Shown in pieces: positions 1-8,874 of a stretch of DNA of 64,000 nt. A model generated the notes under the pieces. It was not told the origin of the DNA. It did not search any database and saw only the letters and a list, made by a program, of their open reading frames with translations. The translations under genes and the position numbers were made by a program. Positions within the stretch are counted from its first letter, which is position 1. Each line of letters begins with the position of its first letter. This stretch comes from Reinekea blandensis MED297 (GTDB lineage: Bacteria > Pseudomonadota > Gammaproteobacteria > Pseudomonadales > Natronospirillaceae). The stretch covers positions 523,097 to 587,096 of the forward strand of contig NZ_CH724153.1 in the NCBI RefSeq assembly GCF_000153185.1. The letters run 5' to 3'.

Positions 1-1
1 T

Positions 2-1555
2 TCTCTGATCGCCGTTGGCCTCGATCGAGTCGCCAATGCGGACCTGTTGGATACTATCCGTCGCGTGCATTGTTTTGGCATTAATCTGGTGCCGCTCGAT
101 ATACGACAAGACAGTGAGCGTCATGTAAAAGCGCTGGATGAAATCGTCCGTTATGTCGGGCTGGGTGAGTATGAAAGCTGGTCAGAAGATGAGCGACAGG
201 AGTTTCTGCTGAACCAGCTCAAAAGTAAGCGCCCGTTGATTCCACGTCGTTGGCAGCCGTCTGCAGACACCCAGGAAGTGCTGGATACCTGTCAGGTTGT
301 CGCTGAAGAGCCAGAAGAAACCCTGTCTCATTATATTATCTCCATGGCCCAGCAACCTTCTGACGTACTCGCCGTTGCTTTGTTGCTGAAAGAAGCGGGC
401 GTCACCTGGAACGTTCCGATTGTTCCGTTGTTTGAGACCCTGGACGATCTGGATCGGGCTCCGGACGTAATGCAGCGATTGTGGTCGAACCATTGGTACA
501 GTCAGTACAGCCATGGCCGCCAGACTGTCATGATCGGGTATTCTGACTCAGCTAAAGACGCCGGTAAGATCACTGCAACCTGGGCTCAGTACAAAGCTCA
601 GGAAGCGTTGGTCGAACTGGCGGGTGAGCATGAAATTGCACTGATGTTGTTCCATGGACGCGGCGGTACGGTCGGGCGTGGCGGCGGTCCTGTTGAAAAG
701 GCGATGGCGTCTCAACCACCAGGATCTGTGCCGGGTGAAATCCGTGTGACTGAGCAGGGTGAAATGATCCGCTATAAGTTTGGTCAACCGCGTGTTGCGG
801 TGCGGAGCCTGGCGGTTTATGTCGCGGCCACCTTGCGGGCGACACTGGAACCCAATCCTGCGCCGAAACAAAGTTGGCGATCGCTCATTGAGTCGATGTC
901 TCAAAAGAGTCTGAAGCACTATCGCCAGATTGTTCGGGAAGACGAACGGTTTGTGCCGTACTTCCGTTCACTCACGCCAGAGCAGGAGCTCGGCAAGCTG
1001 GCATTGGGCAGTCGACCGGCCAAACGAAAAGCCACCGGTGGGGTGGAAAGCCTGCGTGCTATCCCATGGGTCTTCGCCTGGATGCAAGTGCGGTTGAACC
1101 TGCCTGCTTGGCTCGGTGCAACTCAGGCCCTGCAGCATGCGGTTGATGAAGAACCCGAGCTGTTGCAGGAAATGGTCGAGCAATGGCCGTTTTTCGCTGC
1201 TTACATCGATCTGCTGGAAATGGTGCTGGGTAAGGCCGACTGTTCGATTGCTGAATATTATGAACAGCAATTAGTGGACGAGGCTTATCAGGATCTGGGT
1301 AAGCAGTTACGTGCTGACCTGCAGACCTGTGCTGATTTGATGAATCGCATTAAACAGCAGGACGAACTGCTGATCAGTGATCCGCTATTGGCGCAGTCCG
1401 TTGAAGTGCGAGCGCCCTATACCGACCCGCTGAACTACCTGCAGGCGGAACTGCTTAAACGTGAGCGCAAGATGGGGCAGATTGATCACGATCTGGAACA
1501 GGCATTGAAAGTAACCATGGCAGGGATCTCTGCGGGTATGCGGAACACCGGCTAA
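2..1555 (+). CDS. ppc: Phosphoenolpyruvate carboxylase, C-terminal part (5' end outside window)
   Basis: The frame is open from the first bases of the window, so this is the last 517 codons of a longer gene; the usual bacterial enzyme is about 880 residues. It carboxylates PEP to oxaloacetate, an anaplerotic step in the cytoplasm. The glycine-rich catalytic motif FHGRGGTVGRGGGP is present, and the C-terminus has the conserved segment EVRAPYTDPLNYLQAELLKR and ends in the typical NTG. A TTG at 47 is an internal codon, not a start, because homologous sequence continues upstream. A hairpin with a T-run follows the stop codon. Confidence 0.97.
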   Translation, partial: SLIAVGLDRVANADLLDTIRRVHCFGINLVPLDIRQDSERHVKALDEIVRYVGLGEYESWSEDERQEFLLNQLKSKRPLIPRRWQPSADTQEVLDTCQVVAEEPEETLSHYIISMAQQPSDVLAVALLLKEAGVTWNVPIVPLFETLDDLDRAPDVMQRLWSNHWYSQYSHGRQTVMIGYSDSAKDAGKITATWAQYKAQEALVELAGEHEIALMLFHGRGGTVGRGGGPVEKAMASQPPGSVPGEIRVTEQGEMIRYKFGQPRVAVRSLAVYVAATLRATLEPNPAPKQSWRSLIESMSQKSLKHYRQIVREDERFVPYFRSLTPEQELGKLALGSRPAKRKATGGVESLRAIPWVFAWMQVRLNLPAWLGATQALQHAVDEEPELLQEMVEQWPFFAAYIDLLEMVLGKADCSIAEYYEQQLVDEAYQDLGKQLRADLQTCADLMNRIKQQDELLISDPLLAQSVEVRAPYTDPLNYLQAELLKRERKMGQIDHDLEQALKVTMAGISAGMRNTG

Positions 1556-1600
1556 GGTTGTTAGACTTTAGTTTGGCTCCTTTTGCCACTCTCATTTATG

Positions 1601-1629
1601 AAAGGTCTACCCTGGGTAGGCCTTTTTTT
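1601..1629 (+). terminator. Rho-independent terminator after ppc
   Basis: The arms AAAGGTCTACC and GGTAGGCCTTT pair with one G-U, and seven T residues follow. It lies 45 bases after the ppc stop codon. The 1630-1849 leader of adk shows no open frame I believe and only a weak -10-like TATAAC near 1729. Confidence 0.8.
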
Positions 1630-1798
1630 CGTGAAGAGGGCGGCGGTATTTCCATAAAGGTCTTTAGTGGCTCTGACAAATACTGACTATTTGGCCCAGG
1701 TCATGGTTTAGCCCGATTGTTGAGGTTGTATAACGTCATAGGCAACGTTAAAGTACCGCCTTCGTAACCGTCTTGGCGGCCTTTCGGCGCTATGTTGA

Positions 1799-2500
<702 letters not shown>

Positions 2501-2525
2501 GCGCAATCCGTTACTGACAAAAAAA

Positions 2526-2548
2526 AGCGCCAAACAGGCGCTTTTTTT
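2526..2548. terminator. Bidirectional terminator between adk and the AhpD-like gene
   Basis: Arms AGCGCC and GGCGCT flank the loop AAACA. An A-run precedes and a T-run follows, so the structure can stop transcription from both convergent genes. Confidence 0.85.
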
Positions 2549-2571
2549 ATGCCGGATGGGTCACGATTCCA

Positions 2572-2913
2572 TCAGTCGTCTTTATGCAGCTCATCCCAGG
2601 CGGACATGGCTTCGGCGGCTGTCATCAGCGCCGGACCGCCGCCCATCTGAACCACAACTTCCAGCATTTCCATGAGCTCTTCCCGACTGGTGTTCTGACG
2701 TTTTAATGCCTGAACGTGGTAGCCAATGCAAGGGCCGCATTTTTCGGCGATGGCAATGGCGGTTGCTATCAGTTCTTTTGATTTTACGTCCAGCGCACCC
2801 GACTTATAGGTGGCTTTGCCAACCTCTTGAAACGCATTGTAGACGTCTGGAATTTCATTGCGCATGTCGCGTAAGTTGCCTTTGATGGCGTTAAAGCTGT
2901 CAACTGGGTTCAT
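2572..2913 (-). CDS. Carboxymuconolactone decarboxylase/AhpD-family protein
   Basis: A 113-residue single-domain protein of the CMD/AhpD fold. The motif CGPCIGYH carries the CxxC plus histidine used by AhpD-type peroxidase reductants, so a thiol-redox role is more likely than ring-lactone decarboxylation. The frame is open 29 codons further upstream, but ATG 2913 is preceded by an AGAG ribosome site and begins at the usual family N-terminus. It is divergent from the small protein and ABC operon at 3031, sharing a 117-base promoter region. The substrate is unknown. Confidence 0.85.
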   Translation of the reverse strand: MNPVDSFNAIKGNLRDMRNEIPDVYNAFQEVGKATYKSGALDVKSKELIATAIAIAEKCGPCIGYHVQALKRQNTSREELMEMLEVVVQMGGGPALMTAAEAMSAWDELHKDD

Positions 2914-2991
2914 AGTCGTCTCTTTGTTGAAGTTAATATTAGATAATTCTAAAATAACTGGTGAGATGTTGTCTATACATTTCAATTGAAA

Positions 2992-3001
2992 AGTGTACAC
3001 T
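2992..3001. promoter_or_regulatory. Palindrome in the divergent promoter region
   Basis: AGTGTACACT is a perfect 10-base palindrome. A second palindrome, TCAATTGA, lies a few bases to its left. Both sit between the AhpD-like gene and the ABC-exporter operon, so they are candidate operator sites. No regulator is recognised next to them except possibly the small basic protein at 3031. Confidence 0.4.
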
Positions 3002-3030
3002 AATCAAAATTTTTGTGGGTGCTGCTCCCA

Positions 3031-3252
3031 ATGTCTCAATCTGAAAACTCCGGCTGCTGTGGCCGAGGAGGGGCTCGACCCGGTTGTGGTCGGAAGCCAG
3101 GCATCAAAACCCGCCCGGTCCGCTTACCAGTTTGGCTGCTTGATGCGCTCGAAGATGAATGCGATGTGCGCCACGCCATTATCAAAGCCTGCGAAAGCCA
3201 TTATGGCATAACACCACCGTCTCATTGCCTGCCAGAGGAATCGAATGACTAA
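3031..3252 (+). CDS. Small cysteine- and glycine-rich basic protein, unknown function
   Basis: A 73-residue protein whose N-terminal part is rich in Cys, Gly and Arg (GCCGRGGARPGCGRKPG). It is followed by RPVRLPVWLLDALE, which is like the short DNA-binding leader found in some small regulators. Its last eight bases overlap the start of the ABC exporter gene at 3245, which suggests translational coupling in one operon. ATG 3031 is chosen; a TTG at 3013 is also in frame, and neither has a strong ribosome site. I do not recognise a family with confidence. It could be a small regulator of the operon. Confidence 0.6.
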   Translation: MSQSENSGCCGRGGARPGCGRKPGIKTRPVRLPVWLLDALEDECDVRHAIIKACESHYGITPPSHCLPEESND

Positions 3253-4999
3253 GCGTCAGTTTATTCTGCACTATTTTTTGTTGAACAAATGGTCTTATCT
3301 GATCGCCTTTGTCTGTATTTTTCTGGTGAACTGGCTGCAAGTCGAAATACCCCGTTATATTCAGCAGGCTATCGATCTGTTGGGAACGGCTGAGGCCGCC
3401 GCTCAACACGACTTAAACCGCAATGTAATGTTTGTGGTGGTGTTTTCACTGATCATGGTCGGTGTGCGCATTATGTCGCGAATGTTCGCCTTAAACCCGG
3501 GGCGGATTACCGAAGCGCAACTCAAAAACGACCTGTTTTTCCGGTTGAATCGATTACCGAACGCGTTTCACCAGAAGTTTGCATCCGGCAAACTGATTTC
3601 CATCATCAATAATGATCTCAACGGTATCCGGCTGTTTTATGGCATTGGTTTCCTGCAGTTGGTCAATGTGATTTTTGCCTTGTCACTGACGCCGATCTGG
3701 ATGTGGCGTATCTCTCCATCCTTAATGCTGTACTCGGTTATTCCGGTTGTATTGGCGTTTTTTGTGTTTAATCAGGGCTTTATCCGCATGCGTAAGTATC
3801 ACACGCAGCGGATGCATCGGTTGCAGCGATTGTCGGAACAGTTGATGAACTATCTATCCGGCATTGATCTGATCAAAAATCAACAGATGGGGCCTTGGGT
3901 TAAACAGGAGATCAATCGGGTGAACGAGGAGTTGCTCGACACCATCATGCGGGTGACCCGAATTCAGACCTTCATCATGCCCTTGCTGGATTACGCAAAC
4001 GACCTGATGAAGGTCGTTATTTTAGGTTTGGGTGGCTACATGCTGTTGCAGCAGAATCTTACGCTCGGTGAGATTACCGCGTTTCTGTCTTATTCGGCGT
4101 TGCTGGCGTTGCCTTTGGCACAGCTGGGGCGAATCGCCGTTGTTTATCAAATGGGCATGGTCAGTGTTGAAAGTGTTCAGTCCATTTTAAATGCTGAGAT
4201 TCCCAAAATTGATTTGCAGGCATCCTCTGAAAGCGAATCATCGACGACGCAGACGTTGTCCGTTCGGGACCTGACGTTTGCTTACCCCGGCCAAGATAGC
4301 CCGACATTACGAAACGTCAGTTTCGATATTCAGCCCGGTGAGAAAGTGGGCGTATTGGGCAGCATCGGGTCTGGCAAATCGACGCTGGTGAACTGCATCA
4401 ACCATCATCTGGATGTGCCGGCGGGTCATATTTTCTGGGGAGAGGAAGACATCGCTCAGATGCCACGGCGTCACTGGCGACGATTTATCCGTACCATGAC
4501 ACAGGAACCTTATCTGTTTTCTGACACCGTCGAGGCCAATATCCGCTTTGGTACCGAAGGCGAGTCCATAGATCGGGGTCAGGTTGAAGAGGTGCTGTCA
4601 CTGAGCCAGTTAGCCGAGGACGTGTCACGTTTTCAATCTGGCGATCAGACTCTGGTGGGGGAAAAGGGCATCATGCTATCGGGTGGTCAAAAGCAGCGAT
4701 TAAGCATTGCTCGCGCACTGTTAAGCCCGGCGGATTTGATCATTATGGACAATGTGCTGTCCGCGGTGGATTACGAAACGGAACGAAAAATTCTTGGCGG
4801 GTTGTTCAACCGTATTGGTGATCAGTCTGTGTTGGTGGTCTCTCATCGAATCAGCGCACTGGAGTCGTTGGATAAGATTCTGGTGCTGCATGAAGGAGAA
4901 GTGATTGCCCGAGGCACACATGAAGAGTTGCTGGCCAACAGCGACTACTATCGGGAAACCTGGGAGCTGCAACAGCACGATGTGGAGGAACAGGTATGA
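3245..4999 (+). CDS. ABC exporter half-transporter, degenerate-site subunit (MdlA/YheI-like)
   Basis: A 584-residue fusion of a six-helix membrane domain (about residues 1-310) and an ATPase domain. Walker A is GSIGSGKS at 372-379 and the signature LSGGQ is canonical at 478-482. Walker B ends at Asp502 and is followed by Asn503 where the catalytic Glu should be (LIIMDN). The next gene overlaps by four bases and supplies the partner subunit. In heterodimeric exporters of the MdlAB/BmrCD/TM287-288 type, one of the two ATP sites is degenerate in just this way. The likely role is export of drugs, lipids or peptides from the cytoplasm or inner leaflet; the substrate is not predictable. Confidence 0.93.
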   Translation: MTKRQFILHYFLLNKWSYLIAFVCIFLVNWLQVEIPRYIQQAIDLLGTAEAAAQHDLNRNVMFVVVFSLIMVGVRIMSRMFALNPGRITEAQLKNDLFFRLNRLPNAFHQKFASGKLISIINNDLNGIRLFYGIGFLQLVNVIFALSLTPIWMWRISPSLMLYSVIPVVLAFFVFNQGFIRMRKYHTQRMHRLQRLSEQLMNYLSGIDLIKNQQMGPWVKQEINRVNEELLDTIMRVTRIQTFIMPLLDYANDLMKVVILGLGGYMLLQQNLTLGEITAFLSYSALLALPLAQLGRIAVVYQMGMVSVESVQSILNAEIPKIDLQASSESESSTTQTLSVRDLTFAYPGQDSPTLRNVSFDIQPGEKVGVLGSIGSGKSTLVNCINHHLDVPAGHIFWGEEDIAQMPRRHWRRFIRTMTQEPYLFSDTVEANIRFGTEGESIDRGQVEEVLSLSQLAEDVSRFQSGDQTLVGEKGIMLSGGQKQRLSIARALLSPADLIIMDNVLSAVDYETERKILGGLFNRIGDQSVLVVSHRISALESLDKILVLHEGEVIARGTHEELLANSDYYRETWELQQHDVEEQV

Positions 5000-6777
5000 T
5001 TAAGGGACTCGACATCCAATACATTCGCCGGTTTTTGGTATTTGCCAAACCCTATAAAGGGTGGGCGACCATTGGCATTCTCATGTTACCTCTGTCCATC
5101 GTGACCAATTTGCTGTTTCCTTGGCTGACCATTCGGGTTATCGATGATTACCTGTCCACCGGAAACTATGACGGGTTGCCGTGGGTAATTGGCGCCATGA
5201 TTGCCGTCGTGGCGGTCAACTACATTGCCGATTCCTGCTATTCCTATTTCCTCAGGAAAACCGGACAGCACACACTTTTCGACATTCGTATGTCACTGTT
5301 TCAGCGAATCCTGAACTTGCCGCGGACGTATTTTGATCGCACACCAACGGGCGTGACCTTGTCTCGACTGACCAGCGATCTTGAAGCAATTTCGGACTCG
5401 TTTGTGATGGGCGTGCTATCGATGGTTCGGGATCTGATTAATACAGTCGCCCTCATCATCCTGATGCTGTTTATTAACTGGCCACTAACGTTGGTCGTGT
5501 TGACAGTGTTCCCACCTGTTCTGTACATCACTCATTGGATTCGCAATAAGCTGCGTGAGATTTATAAGATCACCCGAAGCTCCCTGGCAAAAGGAACAGG
5601 GTATCTGCAGGAATGTTTGTTTGGCGTAAAAACCGTGCAGCTTTACCGTGCCGAAGAAGAAGTCGAAGCTCGGTACCAGGCGTATACGCAGGAATTTTTG
5701 CATGCTCAGATGCGTTCCAATAAGTATGACGCCGTGTTGTTCTCGGTGATAACCGGGGTAACCACCATCACCATTGGTTTGATCATCTGGTATGGGTCCG
5801 GGCGAGTGGTTCAGGAAGCGGTGACGCTGGGCGTGTTGATTGCATTTATCAATAACATGGAGAAGGTGTTTGTTCCATTGCGGGACTTCACCGGGCAGAT
5901 AGCGGCCATTCAGCGATCCTTTGCAGCCTTTGATCATCTGGATGAGTTGTTTCAGGAACCCTTGGAGGAAGATGGCCGGACGCTGCTGTCGCCAGCCGAC
6001 TTTGGTGACCGGTTAAGAACGTTCGAGTCACTTGAGTTCCGCGATGTCTCCTTTCGCTATACCCAAGACAGCCCTTATGTGTTGAAGAATGTGTCTTTCA
6101 AACTGGAAAAAGGGCATCAGTTAGCGTTGGTCGGTACAACAGGATCAGGCAAGTCGACCATTCTTCGCCTGATTTCCAAAGTGTATCAGGACTATGAAGG
6201 TCAGATTTTATTGAACGGCATAGAACTGTCAGCGTTGTCGATTGATGATTCGATGCATCTGTTTTCACTGATGCAACAGGATGTCTATCTGTTCGATCAG
6301 AGCATTGCGTTCAACATTGGTTTGGGCAAAGCGTCCATCAGCCGAACCGACATTCAGGAAGCCGCGCGCTATGTCTACGCGGATGAGTTTATTAAGAACC
6401 TGCCGGATGGCTATGACATGGCGTTGTCTGGCAATGGTGGAAACCTCAGCGCCGGTCAGACACAGCTGATATCGTTCGCGCGGGCTGTGGCTCAAGGGGG
6501 GCAGGTGATTATGCTTGACGAAGCCACCAGTTCTGTCGATTCGGTGACTGAAAACCTGATTCAGCGTGCCATCAGCCGATTGTTTAAGGAACGCACCGTG
6601 ATCGCCATTGCACACCGGCTCAGCACCATCCGACACAGCGACACGATTTTGGTTTTGGACCAGGGGCAGGTGGTCGAGCAGGGTACGCATGAACAGTTAT
6701 TGGCCCGTAACGGCGTGTATGCCGGATTACTTAACCAGGCAGCCGACCAGGATGGTGGCGATATGGTGCTGACATGA
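4996..6777 (+). CDS. ABC exporter half-transporter, catalytic subunit (MdlB/YheH-like)
   Basis: A 593-residue membrane-plus-ATPase fusion. Walker A is GTTGSGKS at 380-387, and Walker B VIMLDE has Asp508 and the catalytic Glu509. The signature motif is the altered LSAGQ at 484-488. With the preceding subunit this gives one full site (its own Walker motifs plus the partner's LSGGQ) and one degenerate site (the partner's Asn503 plus its own LSAGQ). ATGA overlaps link it to the genes on both sides, so all four genes from 3031 to 7094 are probably co-transcribed. Confidence 0.93.
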   Translation: MIKGLDIQYIRRFLVFAKPYKGWATIGILMLPLSIVTNLLFPWLTIRVIDDYLSTGNYDGLPWVIGAMIAVVAVNYIADSCYSYFLRKTGQHTLFDIRMSLFQRILNLPRTYFDRTPTGVTLSRLTSDLEAISDSFVMGVLSMVRDLINTVALIILMLFINWPLTLVVLTVFPPVLYITHWIRNKLREIYKITRSSLAKGTGYLQECLFGVKTVQLYRAEEEVEARYQAYTQEFLHAQMRSNKYDAVLFSVITGVTTITIGLIIWYGSGRVVQEAVTLGVLIAFINNMEKVFVPLRDFTGQIAAIQRSFAAFDHLDELFQEPLEEDGRTLLSPADFGDRLRTFESLEFRDVSFRYTQDSPYVLKNVSFKLEKGHQLALVGTTGSGKSTILRLISKVYQDYEGQILLNGIELSALSIDDSMHLFSLMQQDVYLFDQSIAFNIGLGKASISRTDIQEAARYVYADEFIKNLPDGYDMALSGNGGNLSAGQTQLISFARAVAQGGQVIMLDEATSSVDSVTENLIQRAISRLFKERTVIAIAHRLSTIRHSDTILVLDQGQVVEQGTHEQLLARNGVYAGLLNQAADQDGGDMVLT

Positions 6778-7094
6778 ATCTCATGCTCAGTGATGTCCTG
6801 TTGATTGCCCTGGTGCTGACCGCCGGTGGCCTCTGGTGGCATGGGCAGGGCATGAAAGCCCGGGCTTTGTCTCATGTGCGTCGTTATTGTGATCAGCACG
6901 AGTTACAGTTGCTGGATGAATCTCTGGTTTTGCGCCGGCTATGGCCTGTGCGCGGTCGGTCGGGTTCGCTGGTGCTGCAACGGACCTGGTATTTCGAATT
7001 TTCTTCAACCGGTGAGTATCGTTACCGGGGCACGGTGCAACTTCAGGGACCGTTGTTGAAATCCATTGAAACCCAGACTCATCATCTGTCGTGA
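6774..7094 (+). CDS. DUF3301-family small membrane-anchored protein
   Basis: A 106-residue protein with one N-terminal transmembrane helix (about residues 5-22). A short cytoplasmic-type domain follows, containing RRYCDQHELQLLDESLVLRR and FEFSSTGEYRYRG, which I recognise as the DUF3301 pattern of gammaproteobacteria. Its start overlaps the ABC subunit stop by four bases. The function is unknown. Its place in the exporter operon could reflect a role at the membrane, or simple co-transcription. Confidence 0.8.
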   Translation: MNLMLSDVLLIALVLTAGGLWWHGQGMKARALSHVRRYCDQHELQLLDESLVLRRLWPVRGRSGSLVLQRTWYFEFSSTGEYRYRGTVQLQGPLLKSIETQTHHLS

Positions 7095-7104
7095 CTTTCG
7101 ACCG

Positions 7105-7137
7105 CAGACAGTGACAGACATTGTCGTAAACTGTCTG
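7105..7137. repeat. Nested inverted repeat between DUF3301 gene and small lipoprotein gene
   Basis: Perfect arms CAGACAGT (7105-7112) and ACTGTCTG (7130-7137) enclose a second short pair, GACA/TGTC. No T-run follows. It may end the ABC operon transcript or act as an operator or leader structure for the gene at 7167. Confidence 0.55.
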
Positions 7138-7166
7138 GTATTCAATATGCGGTAAAGGAAATAGCG

Positions 7167-7442
7167 ATGAAACGGTTAGGTCTGGGATCAGTTTTGTTGG
7201 CCGTCTTGGTATTAGCCTCCTGTACGGAAAGCTTTCAGCGGGAAATGAAAACCACAGTCAGTGAGTTTACCGGAGGGTTATCACGATCGGCTAAGGTTTA
7301 TTCCAGTGATGGCGATCTGATTGCTCAATACGAAGGCAAGTTCGATGTGCAGAGTTCTGAGTTCGGCAATAAGGTGTTGTTTGATGTCGATGGTAAACGC
7401 GTGATTATTTATAACGCGATCGTGATTGTTGAAGAGTTATAG
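7167..7442 (+). CDS. Small lipoprotein, unknown function
   Basis: A 91-residue protein with a lipoprotein signal peptide; the lipobox LASC puts the lipidated cysteine at residue 19. The mature part has a short beta-rich pattern (KVYSSDGDLIAQYEGKFD and KVLFDVDGKRVIIYNA) that is reminiscent of DUF5052-type lipoproteins, though I cannot confirm this. The ribosome site AAAGGAA lies just before ATG. The residue after Cys is Thr, which permits outer-membrane sorting. The role is unknown. Confidence 0.8.
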   Translation: MKRLGLGSVLLAVLVLASCTESFQREMKTTVSEFTGGLSRSAKVYSSDGDLIAQYEGKFDVQSSEFGNKVLFDVDGKRVIIYNAIVIVEEL

Positions 7443-7455
7443 GTTATTAAAATGC

Positions 7456-7482
7456 GGCGCCCTCAAGGAAGAGGAGGGCGCC
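7456..7482. terminator. GC-rich hairpin between convergent lipoprotein genes
   Basis: The arms GGCGCCCTC and GAGGGCGCC pair perfectly over a nine-base loop between two convergent stop codons. There is no T-run, so termination is plausible but not certain. Confidence 0.55.
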
Positions 7483-7491
7483 TATCGATTC

Positions 7492-8643
7492 TCAGTTGAG
7501 TTCTGTCAACGTACAGCTTGTAAAATCAAACGTTGAGCCAAGGACATCTGGGTCGGAATCGGTATCGCTTCCATCTGGGTTGTCATCATCAATGTAAGCG
7601 ACGATGAGTTGGGTATCGTCAATATCCACAAACAGAGGTGTGGTTCCAGAGTTATCAACATCCCGATCAATGTAAAAGAGCCATGTACCTCGGTTTGCGG
7701 TTCCTCTAACGTCATAAACCTGGCTGACCCGAGCGTCGAGCCATTTTTCGTCATGCACATAGGGACCATAGTTTTCCGAATGACTCAGACTTAACGCTGG
7801 TGTGATTATTTTACCAGTCACGGAAATGTCGTAGTTGGCGTACTCATCCAATCGATAAATCGCTGTCATGTCGCCTGATGGGCTTTCTGCCACCGAGGTG
7901 ATATCAACAGCACAGCTATACGTACGCACGATCATGCTTTGTGCGTTACAGACATAAGTCGTTTCGTCAATTTCTGCTTCACTCAGCGTGCCCGAGCCAT
8001 CGAGGTCGGAACCCACAACGATCGCTTCACCGCCATACAAACAGTTTGCGCCTGGAGAAACATCAATGGTCAGTGTTAGTTGTTGCGGATCATCGCAAAG
8101 CTTCACTGAGGAGTTCACTTCATTGGCGTCGAGAATTTCGTTCTCGTTCAGATCCAACCCGGTATCAATTTGCCGGCCGCCATAAGTACATTCAGAGTCG
8201 CCAAAGCTGAGGTCGGTAACGGTCATCAGTGAACCGAAGGCGTTGCACAGTTCTTCCGTCTGATAGATTTCTGATTCGGCAAGTTCATCGTTGGCATCTG
8301 CATCGATACCGAACTGAATGGTTTTGCCGCTGTAGAGACAGTTTTCAGCCCCATCTGCGATGGTGACCAAGGTGGTACCGGCTTGTTGACCGTGACAAAC
8401 GGTAAAGGTCTCGGTGACTTCAGTAGCATCCAGTTCACCGTTCCCGTTGCTGTCAAAGCCACTTTGGATATCAACGCCGCCAGCCGGACAGTCGGTATTC
8501 GCCGCCCGTTGACTGACGACAAGAACGGTAAAGGGGGTGTTTGACGATTGATCGTCGATGTTTGTCGACGGTGATGGGGAAGACGAACAGGAAAAAATCG
8601 TAGTAATGGCAAAAGCCACAGCAAGGCGCTGTAGAACTGACAT
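7492..8643 (-). CDS. Lipoprotein with four calcium-loop-like Cys repeats (DUF7151-like)
   Basis: A 383-residue protein with signal peptide and lipobox IFSC (Cys19), followed by a Ser-rich linker. Residues about 50-235 hold four copies of a ~45-residue unit: Cys, YGG or similar, G-x-D-x-N-x-N/D-x-x-LD-x-x-E-[VI], then Cys. Each unit has an EF-hand-like acidic loop, so calcium binding is likely, and a Cys pair that could form a disulfide. The last ~140 residues form a separate domain I do not recognise. A strong AAGGAG ribosome site precedes the start. It is probably a surface or periplasmic outer-membrane lipoprotein; the function is unknown. Confidence 0.8.
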   Translation of the reverse strand: MSVLQRLAVAFAITTIFSCSSSPSPSTNIDDQSSNTPFTVLVVSQRAANTDCPAGGVDIQSGFDSNGNGELDATEVTETFTVCHGQQAGTTLVTIADGAENCLYSGKTIQFGIDADANDELAESEIYQTEELCNAFGSLMTVTDLSFGDSECTYGGRQIDTGLDLNENEILDANEVNSSVKLCDDPQQLTLTIDVSPGANCLYGGEAIVVGSDLDGSGTLSEAEIDETTYVCNAQSMIVRTYSCAVDITSVAESPSGDMTAIYRLDEYANYDISVTGKIITPALSLSHSENYGPYVHDEKWLDARVSQVYDVRGTANRGTWLFYIDRDVDNSGTTPLFVDIDDTQLIVAYIDDDNPDGSDTDSDPDVLGSTFDFTSCTLTELN

Positions 8644-8874
8644 GGCGGAACTCCTTTTCTAGCCAGATTCAGAATCAATTTTTAACGTTACTATACTCCT
8701 CTTTTTCAGGAAAGAAAATGTGATGTAGTTGGCAAGTTTTAAATAGAATGCCTCACAGGATGCGCCCGTTAATGAGTAATTATGAGTGTTTTTTGTACAG
8801 GGACCTCAGTGGGGGCAAGTGCATTTTTCAGGTACAATCCGCCTCTTTTCCAGACATGCGTTTCCATAAATTTC

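Noticed and set aside
182-1270. Several minus-strand open frames inside ppc
   Set aside because: They lie antisense to a well-conserved enzyme gene, have no family-like sequence and no ribosome sites; such frames are expected by codon bias.
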